From: Gleditsia sinensis
Lineage: Eukaryota > Streptophyta > Magnoliopsida > Fabales > Fabaceae
DNA: 64,000 nucleotides
Reading direction: 5' to 3'
Assembly (NCBI GenBank): GCA_037074535.1
Contig: CM073471.1
Location: forward strand, 62,572,994-62,636,993
Made by a program: the position numbers and the translations under genes. The notes beneath the pieces were generated by a model. The model searched no databases. It was not told where the DNA came from and worked only from the letters and a program-made list of their open reading frames with translations. The first letter of the stretch is position 1; the number at the start of each line of letters is the position of its first letter. Shown here piece by piece: positions 19,150 through 32,500 of the stretch.

Positions 19150-22100
19150 CGAGAAACCCTAGATGCCAATTTCGTGCATCCGGATGACGTTGGCAAAAAA
19201 ATTCAAACAAAAGGAATCGTTGGAAAGAAGAAGTCCCCAGTAACGCCACGACCTTCGTTTCGCGTGGTTCTGACTATCCGGCGGTAGAATCGGGCCGCCG
19301 AGAAACCCTAGATGCCAATTTCGTGCATCCGGATGACGTTGGCAAAAATTCAAACAAAAGGAATCGTTGGAAAGAAGAAGTCCTCAGTAACGCCACGACC
19401 TTCGTTTCGTATTATTCCGACTTTTCGGCGGTAGAATCGGGCCGCCGAGAAACCCTAGATGCCAATTTCGTGAATCCGGATGACGATGGCGAAAATTATA
19501 AAAAGTGGACTTCCTGGAAAGAAGAAGTGCTCAGTAACGCCACGACCTTCGTTTCGGGTGATTCCGACTTCTCGGGGGTCGAATCCGGCCGCCGAGAAAC
19601 CTTAGATGACATTTTCGTGCATCCAGATGACCGTGGTAAAAATCCAAAATACGGGACTCGTTGGAAACAAGAAGTCCTCAGTAACGCCATGTCATTCGTT
19701 TCGCGCGATTCCGACTTGCCGGCGGTAGAATCGGACCGCCCAGAAACCCTAGATGCCAATTTCGTGCATCCGGATGACGGTGGCGAAAATAATAAAAAAG
19801 TGGACTTCCTGGAAAGAAGAACTGCTCAGTAACGCCACGACCTTCGTTACGCGTGATTCTGACTTTTCGGCGGTCGACTCGGGCCGCCGAGAAACCCAAG
19901 ATGACATTTTCGTGCATCCGGATGACGGTGGCAAAAATTCAAACAAAGGGACTCGTTGAAAAGAAGAAGTGATTAGTAACGCTACGATCTTCGTTTCGCG
20001 TGATTCCGACTATTGGGAGGTCGAATCGGGCCGCCGAGAAACCCTAGATGCCATTTTCGTGCGTCCGGGAGACGTTGGCAAAAATACAAACAAAAAGAAT
20101 CGTTGGAAATAAGAAGTCCTCAGTAACGGCACGACCTTCGTTTCGCGTGATTTTGACTTTCCAGCGGTAGAATCGGGCCGCCGAGAAACCCTAGATGCCA
20201 TTTTCGTGCATACGGATGACGGTGGTGAAAATTATAAAAAGTGGACTTCTCGGAAAGAAGAAGTGCTCAGTAACGCCACGACCTTCGTTTCGCGTGACTC
20301 TGACTTTTCGGGGGTCGAATCGGACCGCCAAGAAACCCTAGATGACATTTTCGTGCATCTGGATGACCGTGGCGAAAATCCAAAACAACGGGACTCGTTG
20401 GAAAGAAGAAGTCATCGGTCACGCCACGACCTTCGTTTCGCGTGATTCCGACTCTCCGGCAGTCGAATCGGGCCGCCGAGAAACCCTAGATGCCATTTTC
20501 GTGCATCCGTATGGCGGTGGCAAAAATTGAAACAAAGGGACTCGCCGAAAAGAAGAAGTCATTAATAACGCTACGACCTTCGTTTCGCGTGATTCTGACT
20601 TTCCGGCGGTAGAATCGGGCCGCCGAGAAACCCTAGATGCCAATTTCGTGCATCCGGATGACGTTGGCAAAAAAATTCAAACAAAAGGAATCGTTGGAAA
20701 GAAGAAGTCCCCAGTAACGCCACGACCTTCGTTTCGCGTGGTTCTGACTATCCGGCGGTAGAATCGGGCCGCCGAGAAACCCTAGATGCCAATTTCGTGC
20801 ATCCGGATGACGTTGGCAAAAATTCAAACAAAAGGAATCGTTGGAAAGAAGAAGTCCTCAGTAACGCCACGACCTTCGTTTCGTATTATTCCGACTTTTC
20901 GGCGGTAGAATCGGGCCGCCGAGAAACCCTAGATGCCAATTTCGTGAATCCGGATGACGATGGCGAAAATTATAAAAAGTGGACTTCCTGGAAAGAAGAA
21001 GTGCTCAGTAACGCCACGACCTTCGTTTCGGGTGATTCCGACTTCTCGGGGGTCGAATCCGGCCGCCGAGAAACCTTAGATGACATTTTCGTGCATCCAG
21101 ATGACCGTGGTAAAAATCCAAAATACGGGACTCGTTGGAAACAAGAAGTCCTCAGTAACGCCATGTCATTCGTTTCGCGCGATTCCGACTTGCCGGCGGT
21201 AGAATCGGACCGCCCAGAAACCCTAGATGCCAATTTCGTGCATCCGGATGACGGTGGCGAAAATAATAAAAAAGTGGACTTCCTGGAAAGAAGAACTGCT
21301 CAGTAACGCCACGACCTTCGTTACGCGTGATTCTGACTTTTCGGCGGTCGACTCGGGCCGCCGAGAAACCCAAGATGACATTTTCGTGCATCCGGATGAC
21401 GGTGGCAAAAATTCAAACAAAGGGACTCGTTGAAAAGAAGAAGTGATTAGTAACGCTACGATCTTCGTTTCGCGTGATTCCGACTATTGGGAGGTCGAAT
21501 CGGGCCGCCGAGAAACCCTAGATGCCATTTTCGTGCGTCCGGGAGACGTTGGCAAAAATACAAACAAAAAGAATCGTTGGAAATAAGAAGTCCTCAGTAA
21601 CGGCACGACCTTCGTTTCGCGTGATTTTGACTTTCCAGCGGTAGAATCGGGCCGCCGAGAAACCCTAGATGCCATTTTCGTGCATACGGATGACGGTGGT
21701 GAAAATTATAAAAAGTGGACTTCTCGGAAAGAAGAAGTGCTCAGTAACGCCACGACCTTCGTTTCGCGTGACTCTGACTTTTCGGGGGTCGAATCGGACC
21801 GCCAAGAAACCCTAGATGACATTTTCGTGCATCTGGATGACCGTGGCGAAAATCCAAAACAACGGGACTCGTTGGAAAGAAGAAGTCATCGGTCACGCCA
21901 CGACCTTCGTTTCGCGTGATTCCGACTCTCCGGCAGTCGAATCGGGCCGCCGAGAAACCCTAGATGCCATTTTCGTGCATCCGTATGGCGGTGGCAAAAA
22001 TTGAAACAAAGGGACTCGCCGAAAAGAAGAAGTCATTAATAACGCTACGACCTTCGTTTCGCGTGATTCTGACTTTCCGGCGGTAGAATCGGGCCGCCGA

Positions 22101-23571
22101 GAAACCCTAGATGCCAATTTCGTGCATCCGGATGACGTTGGCAAAAAAATTCAAACAAAAGGAATCGTTGGAAAGAAGAAGTCCCCAGTAACGCCACGAC
22201 CTTCGTTTCGCGTGGTTCTGACTATCCGGCGGTAGAATCGGGCCGCCGAGAAACCCTAGATGCCAATTTCGTGCATCCGGATGACGTTGGCAAAAATTCA
22301 AACAAAAGGAATCGTTGGAAAGAAGAAGTCCTCAGTAACGCCACGACCTTCGTTTCGTATTATTCCGACTTTTCGGCGGTAGAATCGGGCCGCCGAGAAA
22401 CCCTAGATGCCAATTTCGTGAATCCGGATGACGATGGCGAAAATTATAAAAAGTGGACTTCCTGGAAAGAAGAAGTGCTCAGTAACGCCACGACCTTCGT
22501 TTCGGGTGATTCCGACTTCTCGGGGGTCGAATCCGGCCGCCGAGAAACCTTAGATGACATTTTCGTGCATCCAGATGACCGTGGTAAAAATCCAAAATAC
22601 GGGACTCGTTGGAAACAAGAAGTCCTCAGTAACGCCATGTCATTCGTTTCGCGCGATTCCGACTTGCCGGCGGTAGAATCGGACCGCCCAGAAACCCTAG
22701 ATGCCAATTTCGTGCATCCGGATGACGGTGGCGAAAATAATAAAAAAGTGGACTTCCTGGAAAGAAGAACTGCTCAGTAACGCCACGACCTTCGTTACGC
22801 GTGATTCTGACTTTTCGGCGGTCGACTCGGGCCGCCGAGAAACCCAAGATGACATTTTCGTGCATCCGGATGACGGTGGCAAAAATTCAAACAAAGGGAC
22901 TCGTTGAAAAGAAGAAGTGATTAGTAACGCTACGATCTTCGTTTCGCGTGATTCCGACTATTGGGAGGTCGAATCGGGCCGCCGAGAAACCCTAGATGCC
23001 ATTTTCGTGCGTCCGGGAGACGTTGGCAAAAATACAAACAAAAAGAATCGTTGGAAATAAGAAGTCCTCAGTAACGGCACGACCTTCGTTTCGCGTGATT
23101 TTGACTTTCCAGCGGTAGAATCGGGCCGCCGAGAAACCCTAGATGCCATTTTCGTGCATACGGATGACGGTGGTGAAAATTATAAAAAGTGGACTTCTCG
23201 GAAAGAAGAAGTGCTCAGTAACGCCACGACCTTCGTTTCGCGTGACTCTGACTTTTCGGGGGTCGAATCGGACCGCCAAGAAACCCTAGATGACATTTTC
23301 GTGCATCTGGATGACCGTGGCGAAAATCCAAAACAACGGGACTCGTTGGAAAGAAGAAGTCATCGGTCACGCCACGACCTTCGTTTCGCGTGATTCCGAC
23401 TCTCCGGCAGTCGAATCGGGCCGCCGAGAAACCCTAGATGCCATTTTCGTGCATCCGTATGGCGGTGGCAAAAATTGAAACAAAGGGACTCGCCGAAAAG
23501 AAGAAGTCATTAATAACGCTACGACCTTCGTTTCGCGTGATTCTGACTTTCCGGCGGTAGAATCGGGCCGC
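19150..23571 (+). repeat. 10-monomer HOR block A: three copies, recombinant type
   Basis: Three 1474-bp units starting at 19150, 20624 and 22098. Monomers of the first start at 19150, 19299, 19446, 19593, 19740, 19888, 20035, 20182, 20329 and 20477 (lengths 149, 147, 147, 147, 148, 147, 147, 147, 148, 147). Content is M1-M7, M8', an E1/M14 chimera and M15. All three carry the M5 CCCAG variant of the adjacent 15-mers together with the M7 AAAATACAAAC variant of the 10-mers. They are thus 15-mer-like on the left and 10-mer-like on the right. Confidence 0.94.
20329..20476 (+). repeat. Chimeric E1/M14 monomer marking the 10-mer deletion junction
   Basis: First half equals E1 of the 18-mer (CAAG start, GATGACCGTGGCGAAAATCC, CAAAACAACGGG with its extra base). 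Second half equals M14 (GTCATCGGTCACGCC, then CCGACTCTCCGGCAGTCG). The 23 bp at 20390-20412 are common to both parents, so the exchange lies in or at the edge of that tract. The same chimera recurs in all 30 10-mer units, so all descend from one event. Confidence 0.9.
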
Positions 23572-26500
23572 CGAGAAACCCTAGATGCCAATTTCGTGCA
23601 TCCGGATGACGTTGGCAAAAAAATTCAAACAAAAGGAATCGTTGGAAAGAAGAAGTCCCCAGTAACGCCACGACCTTCGTTTCGCGTGGTTCTGACTATC
23701 CGGCGGTAGAATCGGGCCGCCGAGAAACCCTAGATGCCAATTTCGTGCATCCGGATGACGTTGGCAAAAATTCAAACAAAAGGAATCGTTGGAAAGAAGA
23801 AGTCCTCAGTAACGCCACGACCTTCGTTTCGTATTATTCCGACTTTTCGGCGGTAGAATCGGGCCGCCGAGAAACCCTAGATGCCAATTTCGTGAATCCG
23901 GATGACGATGGCGAAAATTATAAAAAGTGGACTTCCTGGAAAGAAGAAGTGCTCAGTAACGCCACGACCTTCGTTTCGGGTGATTCCGACTTCTCGGGGG
24001 TCGAATCCGGCCGCCGAGAAACCTTAGATGACATTTTCGTGCATCCAGATGACCGTGGTAAAAATCCAAAATACGGGACTCGTTGGAAACAAGAAGTCCT
24101 CAGTAACGCCATGTCATTCGTTTCGCGCGATTCCGACTTGCCGGCGGTAGAATCGGACCGCCGAGAAACCCTAGATGCCAATTTCGTGCATCCGGATGAC
24201 GGTGGCGAAAATAATAAAAAAGTGGACTTCCTGGAAAGAAGAACTGCTCAGTAACGCCACGACCTTCGTTACGCGTGATTCTGACTTTTCGGCGGTCGAC
24301 TCGGGCCGCCGAGAAACCCAAGATGACATTTTCGTGCATCCGGATGACGGTGGCAAAAATTCAAACAAAGGGACTCGTTGAAAAGAAGAAGTGATTAGTA
24401 ACGCTACGATCTTCGTTTCGCGTGATTCCGACTATTGGGAGGTCGAATCGGGCCGCCGAGAAACCCTAGATGCCATTTTCGTGCGTCCGGGAGACGTTGG
24501 CAAAAATACAAACAAAAAGAATCGTTGGAAATAAGAAGTCCTCAGTAACGGCACGACCTTCGTTTCGCGTGATTTTGACTTTCCAGCGGTAGAATCGGGC
24601 CGCCGAGAAACCCTAGATGCCATTTTCGTGCATACGGATGACGGTGGTGAAAATTATAAAAAGTGGACTTCTCGGAAAGAAGAAGTGCTCAGTAACGCCA
24701 CGACCTTCGTTTCGCGTGACTCTGACTTTTCGGGGGTCGAATCGGACCGCCAAGAAACCCTAGATGACATTTTCGTGCATCTGGATGACCGTGGCGAAAA
24801 TCCAAAACAACGGGACTCGTTGGAAAGAAGAAGTCATCGGTCACGCCACGACCTTCGTTTCGCGTGATTCCGACTCTCCGGCAGTCGAATCGGGCCGCCG
24901 AGAAACCCTAGATGCCATTTTCGTGCATCCGTATGGCGGTGGCAAAAATTGAAACAAAGGGACTCGCCGAAAAGAAGAAGTCATTAATAACGCTACGACC
25001 TTCGTTTCGCGTGATTCTGACTTTCCGGCGGTAGAATCGGGCCGCCGAGAAACCCTAGATGCCAATTTCGTGCATCCGGATGACGTTGGCAAAAAAATTC
25101 AAACAAAAGGAATCGTTGGAAAGAAGAAGTCCCCAGTAACGCCACGACCTTCGTTTCGCGTGGTTCTGACTATCCGGCGGTAGAATCGGGCCGCCGAGAA
25201 ACCCTAGATGCCAATTTCGTGCATCCGGATGACGTTGGCAAAAATTCAAACAAAAGGAATCGTTGGAAAGAAGAAGTCCTCAGTAACGCCACGACCTTCG
25301 TTTCGTATTATTCCGACTTTTCGGCTGTAGAATCGGGCCGCCGAGAAACCCTAGATGCCAATTTCGTGAATCCGGATGACGATGGCGAAAATTATAAAAA
25401 GTGGACTTCCTGGAAAGAAGAAGTGCTCAGTAACGCCACGACCTTCGTTTCGGGTGATTCCGACTTCTCGGGGGTCGAATCCGGCCGCCGAGAAACCTTA
25501 GATGACATTTTCGTGCATCCAGATGACCGTGGTAAAAATCCAAAATACGGGACTCGTTGGAAACAAGAAGTCCTCAGTAACGCCATGTCATTCGTTTCGC
25601 GCGATTCCGACTTGCCGGCGGTAGAATCGGACCGCCGAGAAACCCTAGATGCCAATTTCGTGCATCCGGATGACGGTGGCGAAAATAATAAAAAAGTGGA
25701 CTTCCTGGAAAGAAGAACTGCTCAGTAACGCCACGACCTTCGTTACGCGTGATTCTGACTTTTCGGCGGTCGACTCGGGCCGCCGAGAAACCCAAGATGA
25801 CATTTTCGTGCATCCGGATGACGGTGGCAAAAATTCAAACAAAGGGACTCGTTGAAAAGAAGAAGTGATTAGTAACGCTACGATCTTCGTTTCGCGTGAT
25901 TCCGACTATTGGGAGGTCGAATCGGGCCGCCGAGAAACCCTAGATGCCATTTTCGTGCGTCCGGGAGACGTTGGCAAAAATACAAACAAAAAGAATCGTT
26001 GGAAATAAGAAGTCCTCAGTAACGGCACGACCTTCGTTTCGCGTGATTTTGACTTTCCAGCGGTAGAATCGGGCCGCCGAGAAACCCTAGATGCCATTTT
26101 CGTGCATACGGATGACGGTGGTGAAAATTATAAAAAGTGGACTTCTCGGAAAGAAGAAGTGCTCAGTAACGCCACGACCTTCGTTTCGCGTGACTCTGAC
26201 TTTTCGGGGGTCGAATCGGACCGCCAAGAAACCCTAGATGACATTTTCGTGCATCTGGATGACCGTGGCGAAAATCCAAAACAACGGGACTCGTTGGAAA
26301 GAAGAAGTCATCGGTCACGCCACGACCTTCGTTTCGCGTGATTCCGACTCTCCGGCAGTCGAATCGGGCCGCCGAGAAACCCTAGATGCCATTTTCGTGC
26401 ATCCGTATGGCGGTGGCAAAAATTGAAACAAAGGGACTCGCCGAAAAGAAGAAGTCATTAATAACGCTACGACCTTCGTTTCGCGTGATTCTGACTTTCC

Positions 26501-29500
26501 GGCGGTAGAATCGGGCCGCCGAGAAACCCTAGATGCCAATTTCGTGCATCCGGATGACGTTGGCAAAAAAATTCAAACAAAAGGAATCGTTGGAAAGAAG
26601 AAGTCCCCAGTAACGCCACGACCTTCGTTTCGCGTGGTTCTGACTATCCGGCGGTAGAATCGGGCCGCCGAGAAACCCTAGATGCCAATTTCGTGCATCC
26701 GGATGACGTTGGCAAAAATTCAAACAAAAGGAATCGTTGGAAAGAAGAAGTCCTCAGTAACGCCACGACCTTCGTTTCGTATTATTCCGACTTTTCGGCG
26801 GTAGAATCGGGCCGCCGAGAAACCCTAGATGCCAATTTCGTGAATCCGGATGACGATGGCGAAAATTATAAAAAGTGGACTTCCTGGAAAGAAGAAGTGC
26901 TCAGTAACGCCACGACCTTCGTTTCGGGTGATTCCGACTTCTCGGGGGTCGAATCCGGCCGCCGAGAAACCTTAGATGACATTTTCGTGCATCCAGATGA
27001 CCGTGGTAAAAATCCAAAATACGGGACTCGTTGGAAACAAGAAGTCCTCAGTAACGCCATGTCATTCGTTTCGCGCGATTCCGACTTGCCGGCGGTAGAA
27101 TCGGACCGCCGAGAAACCCTAGATGCCAATTTCGTGCATCCGGATGACGGTGGCGAAAATAATAAAAAAGTGGACTTCCTGGAAAGAAGAACTGCTCAGT
27201 AACGCCACGACCTTCGTTACGCGTGATTCTGACTTTTCGGCGGTCGACTCGGGCCGCCGAGAAACCCAAGATGACATTTTCGTGCATCCGGATGACGGTG
27301 GCAAAAATTCAAACAAAGGGACTCGTTGAAAAGAAGAAGTGATTAGTAACGCTACGATCTTCGTTTCGCGTGATTCCGACTATTGGGAGGTCGAATCGGG
27401 CCGCCGAGAAACCCTAGATGCCATTTTCGTGCGTCCGGGAGACGTTGGCAAAAATACAAACAAAAAGAATCGTTGGAAATAAGAAGTCCTCAGTAACGGC
27501 ACGACCTTCGTTTCGCGTGATTTTGACTTTCCAGCGGTAGAATCGGGCCGCCGAGAAACCCTAGATGCCATTTTCGTGCATACGGATGACGGTGGTGAAA
27601 ATTATAAAAAGTGGACTTCTCGGAAAGAAGAAGTGCTCAGTAACGCCACGACCTTCGTTTCGCGTGACTCTGACTTTTCGGGGGTCGAATCGGACCGCCA
27701 AGAAACCCTAGATGACATTTTCGTGCATCTGGATGACCGTGGCGAAAATCCAAAACAACGGGACTCGTTGGAAAGAAGAAGTCATCGGTCACGCCACGAC
27801 CTTCGTTTCGCGTGATTCCGACTCTCCGGCAGTCGAATCGGGCCGCCGAGAAACCCTAGATGCCATTTTCGTGCATCCGTATGGCGGTGGCAAAAATTGA
27901 AACAAAGGGACTCGCCGAAAAGAAGAAGTCATTAATAACGCTACGACCTTCGTTTCGCGTGATTCTGACTTTCCGGCGGTAGAATCGGGCCGCCGAGAAA
28001 CCCTAGATGCCAATTTCGTGCATCCGGATGACGTTGGCAAAAAAATTCAAACAAAAGGAATCGTTGGAAAGAAGAAGTCCCCAGTAACGCCACGACCTTC
28101 GTTTCGCGTGGTTCTGACTATCCGGCGGTAGAATCGGGCCGCCGAGAAACCCTAGATGCCAATTTCGTGCATCCGGATGACGTTGGCAAAAATTCAAACA
28201 AAAGGAATCGTTGGAAAGAAGAAGTCCTCAGTAACGCCACGACCTTCGTTTCGTATTATTCCGACTTTTCGGCGGTAGAATCGGGCCGCCGAGAAACCCT
28301 AGATGCCAATTTCGTGAATCCGGATGACGATGGCGAAAATTATAAAAAGTGGACTTCCTGGAAAGAAGAAGTGCTCAGTAACGCCACGACCTTCGTTTCG
28401 GGTGATTCCGACTTCTCGGGGGTCGAATCCGGCCGCCGAGAAACCTTAGATGACATTTTCGTGCATCCAGATGACCGTGGTAAAAATCCAAAATACGGGA
28501 CTCGTTGGAAACAAGAAGTCCTCAGTAACGCCATGTCATTCGTTTCGCGCGATTCCGACTTGCCGGCGGTAGAATCGGACCGCCGAGAAACCCTAGATGC
28601 CAATTTCGTGCATCCGGATGACGGTGGCGAAAATAATAAAAAAGTGGACTTCCTGGAAAGAAGAACTGCTCAGTAACGCCACGACCTTCGTTACGCGTGA
28701 TTCTGACTTTTCGGCGGTCGACTCGGGCCGCCGAGAAACCCAAGATGACATTTTCGTGCATCCGGATGACGGTGGCAAAAATTCAAACAAAGGGACTCGT
28801 TGAAAAGAAGAAGTGATTAGTAACGCTACGATCTTCGTTTCGCGTGATTCCGACTATTGGGAGGTCGAATCGGGCCGCCGAGAAACCCTAGATGCCATTT
28901 TCGTGCGTCCGGGAGACGTTGGCAAAAATACAAACAAAAAGAATCGTTGGAAATAAGAAGTCCTCAGTAACGGCACGACCTTCGTTTCGCGTGATTTTGA
29001 CTTTCCAGCGGTAGAATCGGGCCGCCGAGAAACCCTAGATGCCATTTTCGTGCATACGGATGACGGTGGTGAAAATTATAAAAAGTGGACTTCTCGGAAA
29101 GAAGAAGTGCTCAGTAACGCCACGACCTTCGTTTCGCGTGACTCTGACTTTTCGGGGGTCGAATCGGACCGCCAAGAAACCCTAGATGACATTTTCGTGC
29201 ATCTGGATGACCGTGGCGAAAATCCAAAACAACGGGACTCGTTGGAAAGAAGAAGTCATCGGTCACGCCACGACCTTCGTTTCGCGTGATTCCGACTCTC
29301 CGGCAGTCGAATCGGGCCGCCGAGAAACCCTAGATGCCATTTTCGTGCATCCGTATGGCGGTGGCAAAAATTGAAACAAAGGGACTCGCCGAAAAGAAGA
29401 AGTCATTAATAACGCTACGACCTTCGTTTCGCGTGATTCTGACTTTCCGGCGGTAGAATCGGGCCGCCGAGAAACCCTAGATGCCAATTTCGTGCATCCG

Positions 29501-32500
29501 GATGACGTTGGCAAAAAAATTCAAACAAAAGGAATCGTTGGAAAGAAGAAGTCCCCAGTAACGCCACGACCTTCGTTTCGCGTGGTTCTGACTATCCGGC
29601 GGTAGAATCGGGCCGCCGAGAAACCCTAGATGCCAATTTCGTGCATCCGGATGACGTTGGCAAAAATTCAAACAAAAGGAATCGTTGGAAAGAAGAAGTC
29701 CTCAGTAACGCCACGACCTTCGTTTCGTATTATTCCGACTTTTCGGCGGTAGAATCGGGCCGCCGAGAAACCCTAGATGCCAATTTCGTGAATCCGGATG
29801 ACGATGGCGAAAATTATAAAAAGTGGACTTCCTGGAAAGAAGAAGTGCTCAGTAACGCCACGACCTTCGTTTCGGGTGATTCCGACTTCTCGGGGGTCGA
29901 ATCCGGCCGCCGAGAAACCTTAGATGACATTTTCGTGCATCCAGATGACCGTGGTAAAAATCCAAAATACGGGACTCGTTGGAAACAAGAAGTCCTCAGT
30001 AACGCCATGTCATTCGTTTCGCGCGATTCCGACTTGCCGGCGGTAGAATCGGACCGCCGAGAAACCCTAGATGCCAATTTCGTGCATCCGGATGACGGTG
30101 GCGAAAATAATAAAAAAGTGGACTTCCTGGAAAGAAGAACTGCTCAGTAACGCCACGACCTTCGTTACGCGTGATTCTGACTTTTCGGCGGTCGACTCGG
30201 GCCGCCGAGAAACCCAAGATGACATTTTCGTGCATCCGGATGACGGTGGCAAAAATTCAAACAAAGGGACTCGTTGAAAAGAAGAAGTGATTAGTAACGC
30301 TACGATCTTCGTTTCGCGTGATTCCGACTATTGGGAGGTCGAATCGGGCCGCCGAGAAACCCTAGATGCCATTTTCGTGCGTCCGGGAGACGTTGGCAAA
30401 AATACAAACAAAAAGAATCGTTGGAAATAAGAAGTCCTCAGTAACGGCACGACCTTCGTTTCGCGTGATTTTGACTTTCCAGCGGTAGAATCGGGCCGCC
30501 GAGAAACCCTAGATGCCATTTTCGTGCATACGGATGACGGTGGTGAAAATTATAAAAAGTGGACTTCTCGGAAAGAAGAAGTGCTCAGTAACGCCACGAC
30601 CTTCGTTTCGCGTGACTCTGACTTTTCGGGGGTCGAATCGGACCGCCAAGAAACCCTAGATGACATTTTCGTGCATCTGGATGACCGTGGCGAAAATCCA
30701 AAACAACGGGACTCGTTGGAAAGAAGAAGTCATCGGTCACGCCACGACCTTCGTTTCGCGTGATTCCGACTCTCCGGCAGTCGAATCGGGCCGCCGAGAA
30801 ACCCTAGATGCCATTTTCGTGCATCCGTATGGCGGTGGCAAAAATTGAAACAAAGGGACTCGCCGAAAAGAAGAAGTCATTAATAACGCTACGACCTTCG
30901 TTTCGCGTGATTCTGACTTTCCGGCGGTAGAATCGGGCCGCCGAGAAACCCTAGATGCCAATTTCGTGCATCCGGATGACGTTGGCAAAAAAATTCAAAC
31001 AAAAGGAATCGTTGGAAAGAAGAAGTCCCCAGTAACGCCACGACCTTCGTTTCGCGTGGTTCTGACTATCCGGCGGTAGAATCGGGCCGCCGAGAAACCC
31101 TAGATGCCAATTTCGTGCATCCGGATGACGTTGGCAAAAATTCAAACAAAAGGAATCGTTGGAAAGAAGAAGTCCTCAGTAACGCCACGACCTTCGTTTC
31201 GTATTATTCCGACTTTTCGGCGGTAGAATCGGGCCGCCGAGAAACCCTAGATGCCAATTTCGTGAATCCGGATGACGATGGCGAAAATTATAAAAAGTGG
31301 ACTTCCTGGAAAGAAGAAGTGCTCAGTAACGCCACGACCTTCGTTTCGGGTGATTCCGACTTCTCGGGGGTCGAATCCGGCCGCCGAGAAACCTTAGATG
31401 ACATTTTCGTGCATCCAGATGACCGTGGTAAAAATCCAAAATACGGGACTCGTTGGAAACAAGAAGTCCTCAGTAACGCCATGTCATTCGTTTCGCGCGA
31501 TTCCGACTTGCCGGCGGTAGAATCGGACCGCCGAGAAACCCTAGATGCCAATTTCGTGCATCCGGATGACGGTGGCGAAAATAATAAAAAAGTGGACTTC
31601 CTGGAAAGAAGAACTGCTCAGTAACGCCACGACCTTCGTTACGCGTGATTCTGACTTTTCGGCGGTCGACTCGGGCCGCCGAGAAACCCAAGATGACATT
31701 TTCGTGCATCCGGATGACGGTGGCAAAAATTCAAACAAAGGGACTCGTTGAAAAGAAGAAGTGATTAGTAACGCTACGATCTTCGTTTCGCGTGATTCCG
31801 ACTATTGGGAGGTCGAATCGGGCCGCCGAGAAACCCTAGATGCCATTTTCGTGCGTCCGGGAGACGTTGGCAAAAATACAAACAAAAAGAATCGTTGGAA
31901 ATAAGAAGTCCTCAGTAACGGCACGACCTTCGTTTCGCGTGATTTTGACTTTCCAGCGGTAGAATCGGGCCGCCGAGAAACCCTAGATGCCATTTTCGTG
32001 CATACGGATGACGGTGGTGAAAATTATAAAAAGTGGACTTCTCGGAAAGAAGAAGTGCTCAGTAACGCCACGACCTTCGTTTCGCGTGACTCTGACTTTT
32101 CGGGGGTCGAATCGGACCGCCAAGAAACCCTAGATGACATTTTCGTGCATCTGGATGACCGTGGCGAAAATCCAAAACAACGGGACTCGTTGGAAAGAAG
32201 AAGTCATCGGTCACGCCACGACCTTCGTTTCGCGTGATTCCGACTCTCCGGCAGTCGAATCGGGCCGCCGAGAAACCCTAGATGCCATTTTCGTGCATCC
32301 GTATGGCGGTGGCAAAAATTGAAACAAAGGGACTCGCCGAAAAGAAGAAGTCATTAATAACGCTACGACCTTCGTTTCGCGTGATTCTGACTTTCCGGCG
32401 GTAGAATCGGGCCGCCGAGAAACCCTAGATGCCAATTTCGTGCATCCGGATGACGTTGGCAAAAAAATTCAAACAAAAGGAATCGTTGGAAAGAAGAAGT

